Part shown: positions 1 through 8,844 of the stretch, one piece after another
Layout: the number at the start of each line of letters is the position of its first letter
How positions within the stretch are numbered: the stretch's first letter is position 1
From: Chloroflexota bacterium
Lineage (GTDB): Bacteria > Chloroflexota > UBA6077 > FW602-bin22 > CADDYW01
DNA: 64,000 nucleotides
Assembly (NCBI GenBank): GCA_021324795.1
Contig: JAJPIK010000087.1
Span: forward strand, 1-64,000
Direction of reading: 5' to 3'
The notes under the pieces: model-generated
Database searches by the model: none
Told to the model about the DNA's origin: nothing
The model's input: the letters and a program-made list of their open reading frames with translations, nothing else
Translations under genes and position numbers: made by a program

Positions 1-6
1 AGACAT

Positions 7-64
7 CGAGTGATCCTCTGACTGACCGGTTTGAGATACCTCAGTCTAGCAAGAGGATCACTCG
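7..64. repeat. Long inverted repeat / nested hairpin
   Basis: A perfect 13-base inverted repeat (CGAGTGATCCTCT at 7-19, complement at 52-64) encloses a second one (GACTGA 20-25 with TCAGTC 41-46) and a short GGT/ACC pair, so most of the segment can fold into one nested hairpin. No T-run follows, so it is not a typical intrinsic terminator. It may be a structured leader, an attenuator or a mobile palindromic element. It lies at the window edge and the upstream gene cannot be seen. Confidence 0.7.
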
Positions 65-286
65 CTTCTCTACCCGCTCAAACTGACACAATTCTCCGCA
101 CACTGCCAGCATTAAGCAGCCGGACTACGGTTATCATGCCTCGAAGGAGACTTTTGTCGCTGGAAAAGAATGTGCAGAAGCACCGACCGTGCGAAACCCA
201 CACGCCTCTTACGCTAGTCTTGCATGTTTCTGACCGGAGCATACGTACCATAAGTTGGAGAGCCGAGTCGACCAGGACGTCTCTCC
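65..286. other. Non-coding leader upstream of the stress operon
   Basis: About 220 bases without a supported gene. One plus-strand frame is open through it, but it only runs into the start of the glutaredoxin gene and has no homology I recognise. A weak TTGCAT at 220-225 could be a -35 box, but no good -10 follows at the right distance. I looked for CIRCE and HAIR operators, expected ahead of dnaJ/clpB operons, and found neither. Confidence 0.4.
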
Positions 287-297
287 GGAGGAGAATG

Positions 298-819
298 ATG
301 AGCACGAGTCATGAGCCCGTCATTATTTATACGACTCCTACCTGACCATGGTGTCATCGAGCGAAGGAGTTCCTTCGCCAGCGTGGCGTGCCGGTCGTTG
401 AGCGCGACGTTTCGGTCGATCAGAGCGCGGCCCAGGAAATGGTGCGTCGCAGTGGCCAGATGGGCGTGCCGGTGATCACGGCGGGGTCGGAAGTCGTTGT
501 GGGCTTCGATCGACCGCGTCTCGAGCAGATTGCCGCGCGTTATGCTCATGCCAGCGCCACGCCGTCGTCCGGTCCAAAGCTCGGGCTCGCGGTCCGGAGC
601 TCGGTGGGCGGTGGGGTTGAGATTGGCAAAGTTCGGCCGGGTTCGCCCGGTGCGCAGGCAGGATTCCAAGTCGGTGACGTTCTCGAAAGCTTGGGCGGGC
701 AACCGGTGAATTCGAGCGACGACATCGAGCGGTTGACCCGGGCAATGCAGCCGGGGCAGATGATCGACGCGGCAGTCCGTCGGGATGGCCGTCGTCTTCA
801 TCTCACGCTGACGATCTAG
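298..819 (+). CDS. Putative selenocysteine glutaredoxin fused to a PDZ domain
   Basis: Read through one TGA, this gives 173 aa. Residues 1-80 are a glutaredoxin fold: strand VIIYTTPT, then [TGA]PWCHRAKEFL at residue 16, the cis-proline motif GVPVI near residue 59, then VVGFDRPRLEQ. The TGA (343-345) replaces the first Cys of the usual CPWC. Residues about 95-173 are a PDZ domain (KLGLAV, GSPGAQAGFQVGDVL). Expected role: dithiol/selenothiol redox of protein or glutathione targets, with PDZ binding to a peptide tail. Start ATG 298 is chosen from GGAGGAG at 287-293; ATG 295 is also possible. It is the first gene of the dnaJ-hspR-clpB cluster, 46 bases before dnaJ. Seen: same-frame continuity of the fold across the stop, and a hairpin just after it. 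Inferred: Sec insertion. The alternative is a Cys-to-stop mutation or sequencing error; a separate PDZ gene starting at GTG 388 would lack half the glutaredoxin fold. Confidence 0.75.
346..386 (+). promoter_or_regulatory. Candidate bacterial SECIS element
   Basis: Directly after TGA 343-345, bases 361-378 form a perfect 7-bp stem (GCGAAGG with CCTTCGC) capped by the tetraloop AGTT. A weaker lower stem can pair CCATG 346-350 with CGTGG 382-386, including one G-U. Known bacterial SECIS elements have the loop roughly 16-37 bases after the UGA and a G in the first two loop positions. Here 22 bases separate UGA and loop and the second loop base is G, so both rules are met. It would recruit SelB with Sec-tRNA. 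No sel gene lies in the window. Confidence 0.65.
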
Positions 820-865
820 AGCGCTCTGCTCCTGATGCCATTCAAGCCCAGAGGAAGGGGGTAGG

Positions 866-1819
866 ATGGAGTACCAGGATTACTACGCAATTCTCGGCGT
901 GCCGAAGACGGCTACGGAGAAAGATATTCGCTCTGCCTACCGGAAGCTGGCCCGTCAGTATCACCCGGATTTGAACAAAGGCAACAAAGAGGCGGAAGAG
1001 AAGTTCAAGAAAGTCAACGAAGCTTACGAAGTGCTCTCGGATCCCGAAAAGCGGAGAAAGTATGATGAACTCGGTAGTCGCTGGAATGAATTCGAGGCGT
1101 GGGATCATGCTCAACAAGCGACCGGTGGCAACGCCGGCGCTCCATGGGGACAGTTCAGCCACTACACGACTAGCGCCGAGGATCTGAACGACCTCTTTGG
1201 CAACAGCTATCCTTATTCGAGCTTCTTCGAGCAGTTTTTCGGGTACCCTCGGGGGCCGCGCCGAGGCGGCGACCTGATGCAGCGGGTGACGGTTAGTCTC
1301 GAAGAGGCGTACCATGGCACCAAGCTGATTATCGAAGCCTTTGGCCCCGATGGCAAACCACGACCGCTCGAAGTGACGATTCCCCCTGGTGTCGACACCG
1401 GTACGACAATCCGCCTGGCCGGTCAAGGGGCGCCAGGGATCGAAGGTGGACCGCCCGGCGATCGTTATTTGGAGATCGAAGTCAGGCCTCATCCACGCTT
1501 CGAGCGGCGGGGTGATGATCTGTACACCGATGTCGCAGTACCACTCCAGACGATGTTGCTCGGGGGGGAAGTCGAGGTGCCGACACTGACCGGGAAGGTG
1601 GCCTTGAAAATACCGCCCGAAACCGCGAATGGAAAGGTCTTTCGTTTACGGGGCAAAGGAATGCCCAGACGCGGGCAGCCAACTCAGCATGGAGATCTGT
1701 ATGTCGAGGTGCGAGTCGAGCTCCCCCGGAATCTGAGCGAGCGCCAAAAGGAGCTCGTTCGCCAGCTCACCCGAGAGCAGACAGAAGCGAAGGTAGGAGA
1801 GAAGGTGATGGCGCGCTGA
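866..1819 (+). CDS. DnaJ/CbpA-type Hsp40 co-chaperone
   Basis: 317 aa. An N-terminal J domain (residues about 4-70) carries the HPD motif in [10 protein letters not shown], which stimulates the ATPase of DnaK. A linker to about residue 130 is followed by the two C-terminal beta-sandwich substrate-binding domains ([42 protein letters not shown]). The Cys-rich zinc finger of DnaJ proper is absent, so this is the type II, CbpA-like form, and its length fits that class. AGAGGAAGGGGG lies just before the ATG. It is followed within 65 bases by an HspR-like regulator and then clpB, so the protein probably works with DnaK and ClpB in disaggregation. No dnaK or grpE is in the window. Confidence 0.93.
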   Translation: MEYQDYYAILGVPKTATEKDIRSAYRKLARQYHPDLNKGNKEAEEKFKKVNEAYEVLSDPEKRRKYDELGSRWNEFEAWDHAQQATGGNAGAPWGQFSHYTTSAEDLNDLFGNSYPYSSFFEQFFGYPRGPRRGGDLMQRVTVSLEEAYHGTKLIIEAFGPDGKPRPLEVTIPPGVDTGTTIRLAGQGAPGIEGGPPGDRYLEIEVRPHPRFERRGDDLYTDVAVPLQTMLLGGEVEVPTLTGKVALKIPPETANGKVFRLRGKGMPRRGQPTQHGDLYVEVRVELPRNLSERQKELVRQLTREQTEAKVGEKVMAR

Positions 1820-1882
1820 CCACCCATGACCAATAACCAGATGCCAGTCAAGCATTGCCAGCGATCGGGAGCGAGAGGAGTC

Positions 1883-2191
1883 ATGACCGAGAACGAGATC
1901 GTGGAATATTTCCAACTGGAAGAGGTCGCCGAGCAGGTTGGCCTCTCAGCAGCCCGGATTCGTGCTTACGAGCGGGCGGGCCTGATTGCTCCGTCGCTCC
2001 GGCGTGGTCGAAAGCGCTATTACCGCAAGAGTGAGATGGCGCGCCTTCGGCGCTTGCGTCGGCTGGCCACGGATCTGGGGTTGAATGCAGCCGGGGTCGA
2101 GGTCGTCGCCCGCTTGCTCGACGAGATGGATGCGTTGCGCGCTGAAGTACACGCCTTGCGCGGAGAGTGGGAGACTTCCTCCAGCGGTTAG
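1883..2191 (+). CDS. hspR: MerR-family regulator, HspR-like
   Basis: 102 aa from ATG 1883, preceded by AGAGGAG; an upstream in-frame ATG at 1826 would add 19 unconserved residues. A winged helix-turn-helix of the MerR type is visible (EEVAEQVGLSAARIRAYER, AGLIAPSLRRGRKRYY), followed by a helix with GLNAAGVEVVARLLDEM and a coiled-coil tail. The GLNxAG segment and the position between a dnaJ-like gene and clpB match HspR, the repressor of heat-shock operons in actinobacteria and relatives. I did not find a clear HAIR operator near the operon, so autoregulation is inferred from context only. CbpM-like modulators of CbpA are the other option. Confidence 0.75.
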   Translation: MTENEIVEYFQLEEVAEQVGLSAARIRAYERAGLIAPSLRRGRKRYYRKSEMARLRRLRRLATDLGLNAAGVEVVARLLDEMDALRAEVHALRGEWETSSSG

Positions 2192-2319
2192 CCTTACCAG
2201 CGTGTCACCGGAATGGCGTCTCGCGCGGAGCCGCGTTACGATGTGGACCTTTGCTGGCAAGCTTCAACCGTCGGAACTAAACCATATTCCTTCTAGACGT
2301 GAATAATAAGGAGGGGTTC

Positions 2320-4923
2320 ATGAACCTCAATAAACTTACCGAGAAAGCCCAAGAGGCAATTCTAGCTGCCCAGCGGCTGGCCGAGGAGGCTCGCCATACC
2401 CAGCTAGAGCCGGAACATCTTTTGGCGGCGCTGATCGAGCAGCAGGGTGGCGTCGTACCAGCCGTGCTCGACAAGCTTGGCGTATCGAGCCGAGCACTGC
2501 TTCAGCAAGTCCAGAACGCATTGCAAGGCCTGGCGCGGGCGTCGAGCCCGACTCAGGTTTACGTTTCCCCACGTTTCAAAACGGTGTTTGACAACGCCCA
2601 GAGCGAGGCCGAGCGGCTGAAGGATGAATACGTTTCGACCGAGCACTTCTTGCTCGCCTTGGCCGACGACGCCGAGAAGGGGCAGGCTGGCCAGATTCTC
2701 CGGCGAGCGGGGGTAACCCGCGACCGGATCTACCAGGCATTGCAAGAGGTGCGCGGTGGCCAACGGGTGACCAGCCAATCGCCGGAAAGCACCTACCAGG
2801 CCTTGGAAAAGTACGGCCGTGACCTGACCATGCTGGCCCGACAGGGCAAGCTGGACCCGGTAATCGGGCGTGATGAAGAGGTCCGGCGGGTTATCCAGGT
2901 GCTCTCGCGTCGCACTAAGAATAATCCAGTGCTGATTGGCGAGCCGGGCGTTGGCAAAACGGCGATCGTCGAAGGATTGGCCCAGCGCATCGTCCGCGGC
3001 GATGTACCGGAAGGCTTGAAGGATCGCCGGATTGTCGCTTTGGACCTGGGGGCCATGGTCGCTGGCTCGAAGTACCGTGGCGAGTTCGAAGAGCGGCTGA
3101 AGGCGGTGCTCAAGGAAGTGCAAGAGAGCCAGGGCCAGATTATTCTCTTCATCGACGAGCTACATACCGTTGTTGGCGCGGGTGCCGCGGAAGGGGCAAT
3201 GGACGCGTCAAACATGCTCAAGCCACTGCTCGCCCGGGGTGAGCTACACGCGATCGGCGCGACGACGCTCGACGAGTACCGCAAGCACATCGAGAAAGAC
3301 GCCGCGCTCGAGCGACGCTTCCAACCGGTCTTCGTCGGCGAGCCATCGGTCGAAGATACGATTAGCATTTTGCGTGGCCTGCGCGAGCGCTATGAACAGC
3401 ACCATAAGGTCCGGATCAAAGATGCTGCGCTCGTCGCCGCGGCCGTGCTCTCGCATCGCTACATCTCTGACCGCTTCCTGCCTGACAAGGCGATCGACCT
3501 GGTCGACGAGGCGGCCTCGAAGCTACGCATGGAAGCGACAAGTCTACCGGCCGAGCTTGACGAGGTACGGCGCCGGATCATGCAGCTCGAGATCGAGCGT
3601 GAAGGACTGCGCAAGGAGAAGGACGAAGCATCGAGGGAACGGTTGGCGAAGCTCGAGGCTGAGCTTGCTAATCTGAAAGAAGAGAGCGATCAGCTTGAAG
3701 CGCGCTGGAAGAACGAGCTGAGCCAGCTCAATCAGGTTAGTCAGCTTCAAGAAAGGATTGACGCGGCCCGGACCGAGATGGAGCAGGCTTCGCTGCGAAC
3801 CGATTGGGAACGGGCGGCCCGGCTGAAGTACGAGATCGCCCAGCTCGAGCAGCAGCTCGCCGCGTCCGAACAGGCGCTACGCGAGCGTTCCCAGCACGGC
3901 CGAACTCTGGTGAAAGAAGAAGTCGACGAGCAGGATATTGCTGAGGTGGTCAGCAAGTGGACTGGCATTCCCGTCAGCAAGCTGGTCGAAGGCGAGATTG
4001 AAAAGCTGATTCACATGGAAGAGCGGCTGCGCGAGCGGGTGGTTGGCCAAGACGACGCGATCAGCGCAGTTGCCAACGCGGTGCGGGCGGCGCGGGCTGG
4101 CCTCCAGGATCCAAACCGTCCGCTGGGCTCGTTTCTCTTCCTGGGGCCAACCGGTGTTGGGAAAACCGAAACGGCACGGGCGCTGGCCGAGTTCCTGTTC
4201 GACGACGAGCAGGCGCTGGTTCGGATTGACATGAGCGAGTACCAGGAGAAGCATACTGTCTCCCGCTTGATCGGGGCTCCCCCTGGCTACGTTGGCTACG
4301 AGGAAGCGGGCCAGCTCACCGAGGCAGTCCGGCGTCGGCCCTACAGCGTGGTCTTGTTCGACGAGGTTGAGAAGGCTCATCCGGAAGTCTTGAACGTTCT
4401 GCTCCAGTTGCTCGACGACGGCCGCCTCACCGATGCCCAGGGGCGCACCGTCGACTTCAAGAACACGATCGTGATCATGACGTCAAACCTGGGTAGCCAA
4501 TGGATTACCGAGCGGGGACTGAGTTGGGACGAGATTCGGGCGCGAGTGATGGAAGCGGTACGTCAGCACTTCCGACCCGAGCTGCTGAACCGGATCGATG
4601 AGATCGTCATCTTCCATCCGCTCGGCTTGGAGCAGATCGGCCAGATCGTCGAGATTCAGCTCGGAGCGCTGCGCAAGCGGCTTGCCGAGCGGAAGATCTC
4701 GCTCGAACTGACACCGGCCGCGCGTGACTTCCTGGCCCGTGAAGGCTTCGACCCGATCTATGGCGCGCGCCCGCTGAAGCGAACGATCCAAAAAGAGATC
4801 GTTCAGCCGCTCGCGATGCGTCTGCTTCAGGGTGACTTCCGCGACGGCGACACGATTGTCCTTGACGTCGGCGACGGGCGGATCGTATTCCGTCCTGCCG
4901 AGCGGCCGGTCGCAATGACGTAG
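2320..4923 (+). CDS. clpB: ClpB disaggregase (Hsp104/Hsp100)
   Basis: 867 aa, the normal ClpB length. In order: Clp N-domain (1-145), AAA+ D1 with Walker [11 protein letters not shown] near 200 and Walker [10 protein letters not shown], a coiled-coil middle domain (about 405-525, Glu/Arg/Leu rich) that marks ClpB rather than ClpA/ClpC, then AAA+ D2 with Walker [10 protein letters not shown], pore loop GYVGYEE and sensor 2 region YGARPLKR. It resolubilises aggregated proteins with DnaK/DnaJ in the cytosol. Start ATG 2320 is fixed by AAGGAGGGG at 2308-2316; a GTG 21 bases upstream also lies in frame. It is last in the stress operon, 128 bases after hspR; that gap has no clear promoter. Confidence 0.97.
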   Translation: MNLNKLTEKAQEAILAAQRLAEEARHTQLEPEHLLAALIEQQGGVVPAVLDKLGVSSRALLQQVQNALQGLARASSPTQVYVSPRFKTVFDNAQSEAERLKDEYVSTEHFLLALADDAEKGQAGQILRRAGVTRDRIYQALQEVRGGQRVTSQSPESTYQALEKYGRDLTMLARQGKLDPVIGRDEEVRRVIQVLSRRTKNNPVLIGEPGVGKTAIVEGLAQRIVRGDVPEGLKDRRIVALDLGAMVAGSKYRGEFEERLKAVLKEVQESQGQIILFIDELHTVVGAGAAEGAMDASNMLKPLLARGELHAIGATTLDEYRKHIEKDAALERRFQPVFVGEPSVEDTISILRGLRERYEQHHKVRIKDAALVAAAVLSHRYISDRFLPDKAIDLVDEAASKLRMEATSLPAELDEVRRRIMQLEIEREGLRKEKDEASRERLAKLEAELANLKEESDQLEARWKNELSQLNQVSQLQERIDAARTEMEQASLRTDWERAARLKYEIAQLEQQLAASEQALRERSQHGRTLVKEEVDEQDIAEVVSKWTGIPVSKLVEGEIEKLIHMEERLRERVVGQDDAISAVANAVRAARAGLQDPNRPLGSFLFLGPTGVGKTETARALAEFLFDDEQALVRIDMSEYQEKHTVSRLIGAPPGYVGYEEAGQLTEAVRRRPYSVVLFDEVEKAHPEVLNVLLQLLDDGRLTDAQGRTVDFKNTIVIMTSNLGSQWITERGLSWDEIRARVMEAVRQHFRPELLNRIDEIVIFHPLGLEQIGQIVEIQLGALRKRLAERKISLELTPAARDFLAREGFDPIYGARPLKRTIQKEIVQPLAMRLLQGDFRDGDTIVLDVGDGRIVFRPAERPVAMT

Positions 4924-4998
4924 ACTGTGCCTTGCAAGGAGCGGAGTTTCTCGGGTACTCTCCCACCCGACGAATGGCCAGGAATTCTTCTCTCCCAG

Positions 4999-5033
4999 GG
5001 GGAGAGGGAAGAGATCTCTCTTTCCCTCTCCCC
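4999..5033. terminator. Hairpin between convergent clpB and dehydrogenase genes
   Basis: GGGGAGAGGGAAGAGA pairs with TCTCTTTCCCTCTCCCC with one bulged base, and a smaller CTCTCCC/GGGAGAG hairpin overlaps it on the left. It sits between two converging genes and directly abuts the stop of the minus-strand gene, so a bidirectional terminator is likely. The CCCTCTCCC core also matches palindromic elements at 9707-9772 and 12432-12500, so it may be a captured repeat. Confidence 0.55.
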
Positions 5034-6005
5034 TTACCTCTTCAAAACCTCCGGATTCACGCAGTCCAGCGGTGGCTGGCCGGTGAGGACGTTGAGGATG
5101 TTGTCGACGGCCATGCGGATCGAGAGGGCGTTGGCCTGCTCGCTGAAGCCGGCGACGTGGGGGGTGAAGACGGTGTTCTCCCGCGCGAGCACTCGGCTGC
5201 CAGTGGGCGGCTCGTGCTCGAAGACGTCGAGGCCAGCGCCAGCGATCCATTTCTCGCGTAACGCCTGATCGAGCGCCTGCTCGTCGACGAGTGAGCCACG
5301 GGCGGCGTTGATCAAGAAGGCCGTGGGCTTCATCATCCGCAAACGCTCAGCGTTTATGACATGCTTGGTCTCGGCTCCGCCGGGGAGATGGAGAGTCAGG
5401 TAGTCGGCAGTGCGAATGACATCGTCGAGTGACATACGCTCGACCTGATAGGCCTTCGCAAATTCATCATCCCAATACGGATCGTGGGCGACGACGCGCA
5501 TTGAGAAACCCCGGGCGCGGCGGGCCATGCCCTTACCAATCTTGCCCAGGCCAAGAATACCGAGCGTCTTGCCGTATACGTCGATACCGGTGTAGCGCGT
5601 CCATTTGCCTTCACGCGTCAACCGATCGTGGAGGGGGATGTAGCGAGCCAGCGAGAGGATCAGACCGAAGGCGAGGTCGGCGACGGCTTCGTGGTTGGCG
5701 CCAGGAGTGGTCGAGACGACAACGCCATGTGAGGTCGCAGCTTTCAGGTCGATCGCGTCGTAGCCGACACCGACCCGGGCGATCACTTTTAGCCGGTCGG
5801 CGACCTCGAAGACCGAGGCGTCGTAGATGTCGCTGGCGGCGATTACCCCGTCTACTCCCTGAATGAGCTCGCGCATCTCCGCGGCGCTGTGGTGCTGGGC
5901 TCGGCTGTGGTTGCTGATCGCGCAGCCGATCGCGCGCAAGCGGTCGAGCTCGGGATTATCCTCGTTGACGACTGCTGAGGTAACCAAGACTTTATACTGC
6001 GTCAC
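5034..6005 (-). CDS. D-2-hydroxyacid dehydrogenase, PGDH/GyaR-like
   Basis: 323 aa from GTG 6005, which follows AGAGGAAG; the frame is open further upstream but without a second good start. It is an NAD-dependent 2-hydroxyacid dehydrogenase: substrate domain, then Rossmann motif GLGKIGKGMARRA near residue 150, the conserved RVGVGYDAID, the catalytic Arg in NAARGSLVDE, Glu in the LDVFEHEPP segment and His in TPHVAG. The family interconverts 2-hydroxy and 2-keto acids (3-phosphoglycerate, glycerate, glyoxylate). There is no ACT domain, so it is not the regulated form of serine biosynthesis; a glyoxylate/hydroxypyruvate or plant-acid reductase role is equally possible. A related gene starts at the other end of the window (63753). 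Confidence 0.88.
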   Translation of the reverse strand: MTQYKVLVTSAVVNEDNPELDRLRAIGCAISNHSRAQHHSAAEMRELIQGVDGVIAASDIYDASVFEVADRLKVIARVGVGYDAIDLKAATSHGVVVSTTPGANHEAVADLAFGLILSLARYIPLHDRLTREGKWTRYTGIDVYGKTLGILGLGKIGKGMARRARGFSMRVVAHDPYWDDEFAKAYQVERMSLDDVIRTADYLTLHLPGGAETKHVINAERLRMMKPTAFLINAARGSLVDEQALDQALREKWIAGAGLDVFEHEPPTGSRVLARENTVFTPHVAGFSEQANALSIRMAVDNILNVLTGQPPLDCVNPEVLKR

Positions 6006-6085
6006 GCTTCTTCCTCTTAATTCTTCGCGAAACATGCATCGGGCGCGTCTGCCGTCGCCATCGTACCGGCCACGGGGGTGGGGTG

Positions 6086-7567
6086 TCAAGGTGAGATGGA
6101 CGTGATGGCGAGCGGGCGCGGCAGCGGTTGCTCAATTAAGGTCGGAGGAAGTGGCGGCTGATTGAGATCAAGGGTATTCACAAGCGTGTTCGCACTCGCA
6201 TCGCGACTGCCAAGATAGCCGAGGCCAAAACGATCTTCGATCAGACGCAAGACGGACGAGTGAGAATACACCCTGTGATCGACGATGCCCGGACGAGCGT
6301 AGGGAGAAACCACGATCGCCGGAACGCGGATGCCGAGGCCGTCCGAGTCGATCATCGGCGGGATAACGTGGTCGTAAAAGCCACCATTCTCGTCATAAGT
6401 CAGCACGAGAACCGTGTTCTGCCAGTACGGACTTTCCATGAGCGCGTTGACGAGCGTCGTTACGTACCACATGCCAAGCTGGACGTCTTCCGGGGGATGC
6501 TCGCTCTCGGCCATATCGGGCGCGATCCAAGCGACCGCGGGCAACGTGCCATCGCGCAGATCACGGAAGAACTGAGAGTTCTTTACGATCTGGGAACGGA
6601 GTTCGGGCTGTTCGCGAAAGACCTTGAAGGCGGGTAGTGGGTTGAAAGGGCTGTAGCTTTCTGGACGCCCGTCGCCCACGTAGTATTTCCAGCTAATCCC
6701 GGCCGTTGTGAGCTGCTCGGGCAGTGTTGGCACATTGAATCCACCGGGCACCACCTTCCCATCGTTAGAGGTCAACCCGATATTGGTGCCGGCGACTGTG
6801 TAAAGGCGGTTGGGAAGAGTGGGACCCATCAGCGAGGAAAAGAAGTGATCGGCCAGGGTAAATTGGTGAGCGTAGAACCAATAGTTGGGAATATCACGCT
6901 GGTCATAATAGCCCATGGCGCTCGGTGACCAGAGGGGCATACCGCGACTGTCCACTCCTGCCTTCTTGCCGTTTCCGGACAAGCCGGCCTTTCGATTCTT
7001 CCAACTATGGTCGAGGTCGCCGGGCTGGGTGTTCTTCAGGTGAAATGGAATCAAATCAGCGAGACCATTCCGCCGATCGAGCGCCGGGGCGTCTGGAAAA
7101 CCGTCAGCGCCAGGAAAAGTGCCAAAATAATTATCAAACGAATGGTTTTCTTGGATCACGAAGAGAATGTGGTCGATTTCCCCGGTCGGTTGAGGAGGCG
7201 TGGACGGAGCAGGCCAGGCGGTATTTCCACAGACGCGGACGCTGTCGGTTTGGATCAGGCCTTCTTTGGGACGACCAGCCGCGATGATCCGTTTACCCGG
7301 CACAATGCTTTGAGGGACGTCGCCGGGCACGTAGATGACGCGAATAGTTGGGTCCAGATTGTTCTGAACGGCGATCAGGTGCCCGGTGACGTTAAGTACC
7401 GTACCGTCGGCGATGCCGGGGCCGGCGAGGGGTTGGCAGACCGAGGGGGGGGCTATAGCTGGAGGCAGTGGCTCAGACGTGGTTATCTCAGGAGCAACGG
7501 CGAATGTACTCGAAATGGCCAGGATAACAGCAGCTAGGGTCTTTGCCATGTCTGCAGCGGCAAACAT
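6086..7567 (-). CDS. Secreted phosphoesterase (phospholipase C/acid phosphatase AcpA family)
   Basis: 493 aa with a signal peptide (residues 1-25, hydrophobic [13 protein letters not shown]). After an OB-like segment ([11 protein letters not shown]) the phosphoesterase domain begins near residue 130 with the family signature [18 protein letters not shown], where Glu-Asn form the metal site; later motifs are [16 protein letters not shown] and [13 protein letters not shown]. Such enzymes hydrolyse phosphate esters or phospholipids outside the cell, often under phosphate limitation. The substrate cannot be decided from sequence. Start is the first ATG after GGATGAGGGG; an ATG six codons later would still leave a signal peptide. 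It is a lone gene with the minus-strand neighbour 81 bases downstream. Confidence 0.9.
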   Translation of the reverse strand: MFAAADMAKTLAAVILAISSTFAVAPEITTSEPLPPAIAPPSVCQPLAGPGIADGTVLNVTGHLIAVQNNLDPTIRVIYVPGDVPQSIVPGKRIIAAGRPKEGLIQTDSVRVCGNTAWPAPSTPPQPTGEIDHILFVIQENHSFDNYFGTFPGADGFPDAPALDRRNGLADLIPFHLKNTQPGDLDHSWKNRKAGLSGNGKKAGVDSRGMPLWSPSAMGYYDQRDIPNYWFYAHQFTLADHFFSSLMGPTLPNRLYTVAGTNIGLTSNDGKVVPGGFNVPTLPEQLTTAGISWKYYVGDGRPESYSPFNPLPAFKVFREQPELRSQIVKNSQFFRDLRDGTLPAVAWIAPDMAESEHPPEDVQLGMWYVTTLVNALMESPYWQNTVLVLTYDENGGFYDHVIPPMIDSDGLGIRVPAIVVSPYARPGIVDHRVYSHSSVLRLIEDRFGLGYLGSRDASANTLVNTLDLNQPPLPPTLIEQPLPRPLAITSISP

Positions 7568-7793
7568 CCCCTCATCCTTTCATCATAAGCAAGCAAGCCC
7601 AGAAATATGCCCTATTGTATGTGAAAAGAACGCAAAAGACAATAGAGAGCAGATGAATTCGGCAGATTGATCGAAACAGGCCAGATCAAGCGGAGCAAAA
7701 TGCGCGAGGTGGCCAGGAAAGTGAGGTATGGGGTACAAAAGATTGCAAAAATCGTGATGTAGTTGGTGCCCTCTGGCTTGAAGGGTAGGATCA
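7568..7793. other. Intergenic region ahead of a palindrome
   Basis: AT-richer than the surroundings, with no supported gene on either strand. It should carry the promoter of the minus-strand phosphoesterase, but I see no clear -35/-10 pair. The large palindrome at 7794-7850 follows it. Confidence 0.4.
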
Positions 7794-7850
7794 GGAGGCG
7801 GGCTGAAGCCCTGCGGGCGCATGGACGCCCCTGGGCTTCAGCCCGCCTCC
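7794..7850. repeat. 57-base perfect palindromic element
   Basis: An 18-base arm (GGAGGCGGGCTGAAGCCC, 7794-7811) is repeated inverted at 7833-7850, with an inner GGGCG/CGCCC stem (7815-7819, 7826-7830). It lies 15 bases past the stop of the ThuA-like gene, so it may end that transcript. The form, a long GC hairpin with no T-run, fits a dispersed REP-type element. Its sequence family differs from the CCCTCTCCC palindromes elsewhere in the window. Confidence 0.75.
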
Positions 7851-7864
7851 CGGCCTTACTCGGG

Positions 7865-8602
7865 CTAGACTGGCTCCAACGGGACCGCACGCTTCATTTG
7901 GATTCGCGTCGACGCCACTGCCGGCCAGCCGAGCGGAGCTGCCCAGCGAACGGCGTTCACGATGACCCTTTGGACTTCCGGTTGGTGGTAGATCGGCAAA
8001 GTCTCGTGGCCGGGACTGAAGTAGAAAATCTTGCCCCGACCCCGCCGGTAGGCGCAGCCACTCCGGAATACCTCACCACCCTGGTACCAGCTAATGAATA
8101 CCAGTTCATCCGGGGCAGGAATATCGAACGGCTCCCCATACATCTCGGTGTGGGGGATTTCGAAGTATTCGGGGAGTCCGGCTGCGACCGGATGGGATGG
8201 CGAAACGACCCAGACACGTTCCTTTTCGCCAATCTCGCGCCACCTGAGCTCGCAGGTCGTGCCCATGAGACGCTTGAAAATCTTGGAGAAATGCCCGGAG
8301 TGCAAAACAATCAATCCCATGCCATCCAGGACGTGCTGCTGGACCCGGTCGACGATCGCGTCGTCGACCTCGCGATGCGCCCCGTGTCCCCACCAGGTGA
8401 GAACGTCGGTTTCGGTCAGCACCGCTTCGGTCAAGCCGTGCTCGGGCTCGTCGAGCGTCGCGGTTCGCACGGTCATGCCATCTGCGCGGAGACAATGCGC
8501 GAGGACCTGATGGATCCCTTCGGGATAGTGGCGTCGAACGTCGTCACGGTGGCGCTCGTGCCGGAATTCGTTCCAGACCGTAACCCGCAGATTCTGCGTC
8601 AT
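7865..8602 (-). CDS. ThuA-like domain protein
   Basis: 245 aa from ATG 8602, preceded by AGGGAGGGAC. It resembles the ThuA family (trehalose utilisation-like, class I glutamine-amidotransferase fold): [11 protein letters not shown] at the N-terminus, [11 protein letters not shown] near 75, [14 protein letters not shown] near 102, [15 protein letters not shown] and [11 protein letters not shown] near 205. ThuA proteins act in uptake or turnover of disaccharides and are often found beside oxidoreductases and TIM-barrel isomerases; one such isomerase lies at 9739-10692 on the same strand. The catalytic role of the family is poorly known, so no reaction is assigned. Confidence 0.8.
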   Translation of the reverse strand: MTQNLRVTVWNEFRHERHRDDVRRHYPEGIHQVLAHCLRADGMTVRTATLDEPEHGLTEAVLTETDVLTWWGHGAHREVDDAIVDRVQQHVLDGMGLIVLHSGHFSKIFKRLMGTTCELRWREIGEKERVWVVSPSHPVAAGLPEYFEIPHTEMYGEPFDIPAPDELVFISWYQGGEVFRSGCAYRRGRGKIFYFSPGHETLPIYHQPEVQRVIVNAVRWAAPLGWPAVASTRIQMKRAVPLEPV

Positions 8603-8686
8603 GCAGTCCCTCCCTATTCTTTTCACGTGTCGTGGTCGGCTGTTTCTCGGGAAAGTCTCGCCGACGATTCCCTTCCGTGGTACCTT

Positions 8687-8712
8687 TAAGTTATACCCCT
8701 AAGTTATACCCC
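8687..8712. repeat. Tandem 13-base repeat TAAGTTATACCCC x2
   Basis: Two exact head-to-tail copies (8687-8699, 8700-8712) stand 14 bases before a small plus-strand ORF and upstream of the divergent ThuA-like gene. Tandem identical units at a promoter position suggest a binding site for a regulator. The TATACCCC part recurs near the promoter of the copper cluster (52523-52530). Confidence 0.6.
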
Positions 8713-8725
8713 AAAAGGAGCCGAC

Positions 8726-8794
8726 ATGCGTGACGAAAGAGAGGACGAGGAGCGGGAGACGAGGGCCTCAATGTCCACGGAGAGGGTGAAGTGA
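8726..8794 (+). CDS. Putative 22-aa small protein
   Basis: ATG 8726 follows AAAAGGAG at a good distance and the frame encodes a highly charged peptide (MRDEREDEERETR...STERVK). It stands right after the tandem TAAGTTATACCCC repeat. No downstream partner follows on the plus strand, and I know no family. It could be a leader peptide or a chance ORF. Confidence 0.35.
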   Translation: MRDEREDEERETRASMSTERVK

Positions 8795-8844
8795 AGCAGC
8801 TTCGCGTCGCGAGCCTACTCCACGCCACTCTCTCGGCTTTGGCT

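Noticed and set aside
388-819. A stand-alone PDZ-domain gene starting at GTG 388
   Set aside because: The residues before PDZ are the second half of a glutaredoxin whose first half lies in the same frame just before TGA 343-345; splitting it leaves two half-folds. There is no ribosome site before GTG 388.
1-2319. CIRCE or HAIR heat-shock operator before the dnaJ or clpB gene
   Set aside because: No TTAGCACTC-N9-GAGTGCTAA or CTTGAGT-N7-ACTCAAG like site was found; the nearest TTGAGA is part of the hairpin at 7-64.
7763-8689. 308-codon plus-strand ORF
   Set aside because: Shadow of the ThuA-like gene on the other strand; no recognisable protein and poor codon pattern.
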